Assembly (NCBI GenBank): GCA_017936565.1
Contig: JAGBFG010000047.1
Coordinates: 1-54,000, forward strand
Source: Clostridia bacterium
GTDB taxonomy: Bacteria; Bacillota; Clostridia; Oscillospirales; CAG-272
DNA length: 54,000 nucleotides
Direction: 5' to 3'
Below the pieces are notes generated by a model. The model did no database searches, was not told where the DNA came from, and saw nothing but the letters and a program-made list of their open reading frames with translations. This document shows, piece by piece, positions 51,292-54,000 of this stretch. The translations under genes were made by a program, and so were the position numbers. Each line of letters opens with the position of its first letter. The first letter of the stretch is position 1.

Positions 51292-52028
51292 ACTTCAATT
51301 TCCTCTTTTTCTTGGACTACCTCTTCGTGTTCTCCCTTATACTCCTTGCCCAATACCGCAAACACGGTCATAAACATCACTTTAATATCACCCCAAAAGC
51401 TAAACTGTTCAATTCCTTTAAGGTTATAGTACATCTTTTCGGGAAGTATCTTTTCGATATATACCTTGTCCGTATCCTCTACGCCATCAAGAAGCTTTGC
51501 TTCATCCTTATAGTAGATACTCGCAAGACTCGTAACACCTGCGGGAAGAAGCAGAGTAGCCATCATTTCATCCGTATACGCAGCAACAAATTTGGGACTC
51601 TCAGGACGCACACCAACCAACGTAACCGTGCCTTGGATAACGTCTATTAACTGCGCAATCTCATCCAATCTGCAATTACGGATAACCTTACCCACACGGG
51701 TGATACGGCTATCATTGTTCACCGTCACTTGGGATCCCTTGTCTGCGTTCTGAACCATTGTACGAAATTTATGAATACGGAAGCGCTTGCCGTATTGAGT
51801 AACTCGTTCCTGACGATAAAACACCGGGCCCTTAGAATCAATCTTGATAGCAATCGCTAAAATCAGATAAACAGGAGATAGAACAATCAGTGCAATTAAG
51901 GACACTATAAGGTCAAACGTTCTTTTGAAAAACAAGCCGACTTTTTTCTTCGCGAGAATGTCATAATATCTTCTGACTTTCTCGGTCTGCATTTCCGGCG
52001 GAAGCTGTTCCCATTTGACGATTTTCAC
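51288..52028 (-). CDS. Initiating sugar-phosphate transferase (bacterial sugar transferase family)
   Basis: The 246-residue protein is a polyprenyl-phosphate sugar-1-phosphate transferase. One membrane or reentrant helix near residues 36-66 is followed by the family core: PVFYRQERVTQYGKRFRIHKFRTM near 70-93, LDEIAQLIDVIQGTVTLVGVRPE near 135-158 and a PAGVTSLASIY block. It attaches the first sugar to undecaprenyl phosphate. The start is GTG at 52028, preceded by GGAG and abutting the aminotransferase stop. Confidence 0.93.
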   Translation of the reverse strand: MKIVKWEQLPPEMQTEKVRRYYDILAKKKVGLFFKRTFDLIVSLIALIVLSPVYLILAIAIKIDSKGPVFYRQERVTQYGKRFRIHKFRTMVQNADKGSQVTVNNDSRITRVGKVIRNCRLDEIAQLIDVIQGTVTLVGVRPESPKFVAAYTDEMMATLLLPAGVTSLASIYYKDEAKLLDGVEDTDKVYIEKILPEKMYYNLKGIEQFSFWGDIKVMFMTVFAVLGKEYKGEHEEVVQEKEEIEV

Positions 52029-53246
52029 TTATATGTACTCCTTCAAAACCTCTACGTATTGCTCAATCACATAAGCCACGTCCTCATCCGTCAGGCAGGT
52101 ATGTAGCGGCAGAGTGATTTCGTTCGCGAAATGGGCATACGCATTGGGATAGTCCTTAATATCAAAGCCCAAATTCTTATATGCCGTATGCATAGGAAGC
52201 GGTTTATAATGCACATTACAAGCGACACCCCGCTCTGCCATCTTTATGATGATTTCGTTTCTCTGTTCAAGGGTAATACCGGGGATACGTGTCAAATACA
52301 AGTGCCCTGAAGATTCCCATTCGTCTGTATAATGGTCAAGCGTTTCCACACCGAGAGGCCTGAGGGCGGCATCGTACTTCATAATTATATCTTTTCTGCG
52401 ACATAGCATATCGGGATAACGCTCAAACTGTTTGAGCCCGATGGCAGCCGCAACATCCGTCATATTGCACTTATAATATGTACCTACAATATCGTATTCC
52501 CACGCGCCGAGCTTGGTCTTGGCGAGAGCATCCTTGGACTGCCCGTGAAGGCTAAGTAATTGAAGCTTCTTATAAACATCCTCGTTGCTGATCCCTGGGA
52601 TGGTTCTCCATGTCAAAGCGCCACCCTCTGCCGTTGTAAAATTCTTTACGGCATGAAAGCTGAAGCTTGAAAAATCGGCAACAGAGCCAATCATTTTTCC
52701 GTGCCATTTTGCGCCGAAAGCATGCGCCGTGTCTGCCATAATCGCCACTCTGCCAAGCGCAGACTGAATTTCATTACGAGGCTCAAAGAGATGCTTTTTG
52801 CGCTCTACAATTTTGAAAAGTCTGTCATAGTCACAAGGAATGCCTGCAAGGTCAACAGGGATAATCGCCTTTGTATTTTCGTTAATGGCTGCCTCTAACG
52901 CATCATAGTCCATTTCAAGACTGTCCTTTTGTGTATCTATCAGCACGATCTTCGCACCGACATGCGCAATAACGGATGCAGAAGCCGTGTAGGTATACGC
53001 ACAGGTAATAACTTCATCGCCCGCACCGATTCCCATAACATAAAGGGCCATTTCCGCGCATGCCGTTTGAGAGTTGAGACATACGCATTTATCCGTACCA
53101 ACCCATTCGGCAATCATCTTTTCAAGTTGCTTTGTTCTTGGCCCCGTTGTTATCCAACCAGATTTCAGCGCTTCCACAACTTCTTCAATTTCAAGATCGC
53201 TGATGTCCGGGGGACTGAAAGAAATCATTTTTTTATTCTCAACCAT
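52029..53246 (-). CDS. DegT/DnrJ/EryC1/StrS sugar aminotransferase
   Basis: The 405-residue PLP enzyme transaminates a keto-sugar nucleotide. Features: SGWITTGPRTKQLE near residues 29-42, AYTYTASASVIAHVGAKIVLID near 82-103, the DTAHAFG motif near 171 and the Schiff-base Lys in SFHAVKNFTTAEGGAL near 193-208. It is the first gene of the 20-gene operon. The start is uncertain: ATG 53246 is used, but 53276 and 53228 are in frame and none has a strong ribosome site. No dehydratase making its substrate is in the window. Confidence 0.9.
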   Translation of the reverse strand: MVENKKMISFSPPDISDLEIEEVVEALKSGWITTGPRTKQLEKMIAEWVGTDKCVCLNSQTACAEMALYVMGIGAGDEVITCAYTYTASASVIAHVGAKIVLIDTQKDSLEMDYDALEAAINENTKAIIPVDLAGIPCDYDRLFKIVERKKHLFEPRNEIQSALGRVAIMADTAHAFGAKWHGKMIGSVADFSSFSFHAVKNFTTAEGGALTWRTIPGISNEDVYKKLQLLSLHGQSKDALAKTKLGAWEYDIVGTYYKCNMTDVAAAIGLKQFERYPDMLCRRKDIIMKYDAALRPLGVETLDHYTDEWESSGHLYLTRIPGITLEQRNEIIIKMAERGVACNVHYKPLPMHTAYKNLGFDIKDYPNAYAHFANEITLPLHTCLTDEDVAYVIEQYVEVLKEYI

Positions 53247-53357
53247 GATGACATTTCGCTTTCTGTACTTCCGCATATAGCGTGTGTATTTTCAAAAACC
53301 TTATTTGGAACTTCTTTTATCTTTTCAAGATAAAATACTCGCTATTCTATCATTATT

Positions 53358-53386
53358 ATTATACATCATAACCAAATTTCTGTCAA
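53358..53386 (-). promoter_or_regulatory. Promoter of the 20-gene polysaccharide operon
   Basis: On the minus strand a perfect TTGACA (53381-53386), 17-base spacer and perfect TATAAT (53358-53363). It is the best match to the sigma-A consensus in the window. The region upstream (53390-53540) is rich in A-tracts, which could act as an UP-like or curved DNA element. No other clear promoter is seen within the operon. Confidence 0.85.
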
Positions 53387-53543
53387 GATAAAACGCGAAA
53401 TTTCAACAATATAAATATGACATTTTGCTTTTCTCTTCGTCTTTTTTTGCGTTTTTTCTGCTTTTTATCATCTTTTTCGTCTTACAAGCCAGTATTGTCA
53501 AAAAAATAACGGAAAAAGGCGTGATAGCTCTTCAAAAAACGAA

Positions 53544-53579
53544 GAAAAAAAGAGGGCGAAGGTTTCTTCTTCGTCCTCT
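53544..53579 (-). terminator. Terminator of the exonuclease-phosphatase gene
   Basis: On the minus strand an eleven-base stem with one mismatch (AGAGGACGAAG / CTTCGCCCTCT) and a seven-base loop is followed by seven T. It separates this gene from the polysaccharide promoter. Confidence 0.85.
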
Positions 53580-53658
53580 TTCTTGAATGTTTTTTTGAAT
53601 GTTGTTTTATGTTTTTCTATTTCAAGACTTTGTTTTCAATCTGTTTTGACAAAGTCTT

Positions 53659-54000
53659 TTACTGCTTTACCGTTGCTGTATGGGGACGGTGGTCGGACGC
53701 CACGATGGGTGGAATATCGGCATCCATGACCTCAATGTCCTGCGAAACGAAAATATAATCTATCTTTTGCTCAGGTTTATCCGAGGGAAAGCTTAACTTC
53801 GGCGCATCAAAGAGGTCTGCCGTATCTTTCATTTTTGCCCTGATGGGCGCAAGAACAGGGTTTTCGGGGGTAACGTTAAAATCCCCCATCAATATACATT
53901 TTTCATCGACCAAATTAGCAGCCAGCGTCCTTGCAGCATTGTCTTGCTCATCGGGATTTAATCCAAAATGCGTAACCAAAACCGTTACGCCCCCTTCAAG
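53659..54000 (-). CDS. Endonuclease/exonuclease/phosphatase family protein, C-terminal part
   Basis: This partial gene enters from beyond the right edge; the visible 113 residues hold the C-terminal half of an EEP domain. Motifs are VLVTHFGLNPDEQ (with the catalytic His), CILMGDFNVTPENP, KIDYIFVS and the SDHRPHTA end (Asp-His pair). The apparent TTG start inside the window is not the true start, because the LVTHFG strand is preceded in frame by more coding sequence (EGGVTV). Family members are metal-dependent nucleases or phosphoesterases; substrate is unknown. Confidence 0.85.
   Translation of the reverse strand, partial: LEGGVTVLVTHFGLNPDEQDNAARTLAANLVDEKCILMGDFNVTPENPVLAPIRAKMKDTADLFDAPKLSFPSDKPEQKIDYIFVSQDIEVMDADIPPIVASDHRPHTATVKQ

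Overview
The window looks like a chromosomal segment of an uncultured, spore-forming, anaerobic Clostridia-type Bacillota, plausibly from gut. An alpha/beta small acid-soluble spore protein, a YlmC/YmxH sporulation PRC-barrel protein, an S-box (SAM-I) riboswitch, strong AGGAGG-type ribosome binding sites and TTGACA/TATAAT promoters point to Bacillota. Ferredoxin-like F420-hydrogenase-type proteins fit an anaerobe. No rRNA, tRNA, CRISPR array, integrase or transposase was seen. Species cannot be resolved from the sequence alone.

Layout. (1) 1-1,830: a small accessory island. A four-helix-bundle (23S intervening-sequence type) protein and a translationally coupled small membrane protein are bracketed by two arrays of short perfect stem-loops; an XRE regulator with membrane and zinc-ribbon parts follows. 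(2) 2,000-16,900: mixed metabolic and housekeeping genes: DUF4838 barrel protein, histidinol-phosphatase, XRE membrane regulator, DegV, SASP, cyclophilin, a YhaO/YhaN (SbcD/SbcC-like) pair, an HTH-phosphoglucosamine mutase fusion followed by a left-handed beta-helix acyltransferase, YwlG-like protein, tsf, rpsB with a structured leader, ylmC/ymxH and an unknown membrane protein. (3) 17,000-23,700, all minus: an MreB-like actin, a 38-residue membrane peptide, nicotinate phosphoribosyltransferase, a very large ClpB-type / receiver-like / FtsH-M41 fusion protease and a YbjN-like partner. (4) 23,770-32,520: recD2, metK under a SAM-I riboswitch, a CCA-adding enzyme fused to a CYTH domain, a uracil/xanthine permease and cysS. 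(5) 32,735-53,246, all minus: a 20-gene surface-polysaccharide operon, apparently read from one consensus promoter at about 53,358-53,386. (6) 53,659-54,000: the C-terminal end of an endonuclease/exonuclease/phosphatase protein running off the window.

How the genes work together. The polysaccharide operon has an initiating sugar-phosphate transferase, a DegT/StrS aminotransferase, UDP-ManNAcA synthesis (wecB, wecC), four glycosyltransferases, two acyltransferases, a YdjC-type deacetylase, a pyruvyl transferase, a Wzx flippase and a Wzy-like polymerase. It also carries a phospho-alcohol decoration set (cytidylyltransferase, LicD, an APH/NahK-type kinase) and two F420-hydrogenase-beta-like ferredoxin proteins. 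Its genes look more AT-rich than the flanks by eye (not counted), as is usual for exchangeable capsule loci. The HTH-GlmM fusion and its acyltransferase neighbour may supply UDP-GlcNAc precursors to wecB and to the wall.

Most notable for follow-up: the ClpB/REC/FtsH-M41 fusion with its YbjN-like partner, the HTH-GlmM fusion, the stem-loop arrays bracketing the four-helix-bundle gene pair, and the CCA-CYTH fusion.
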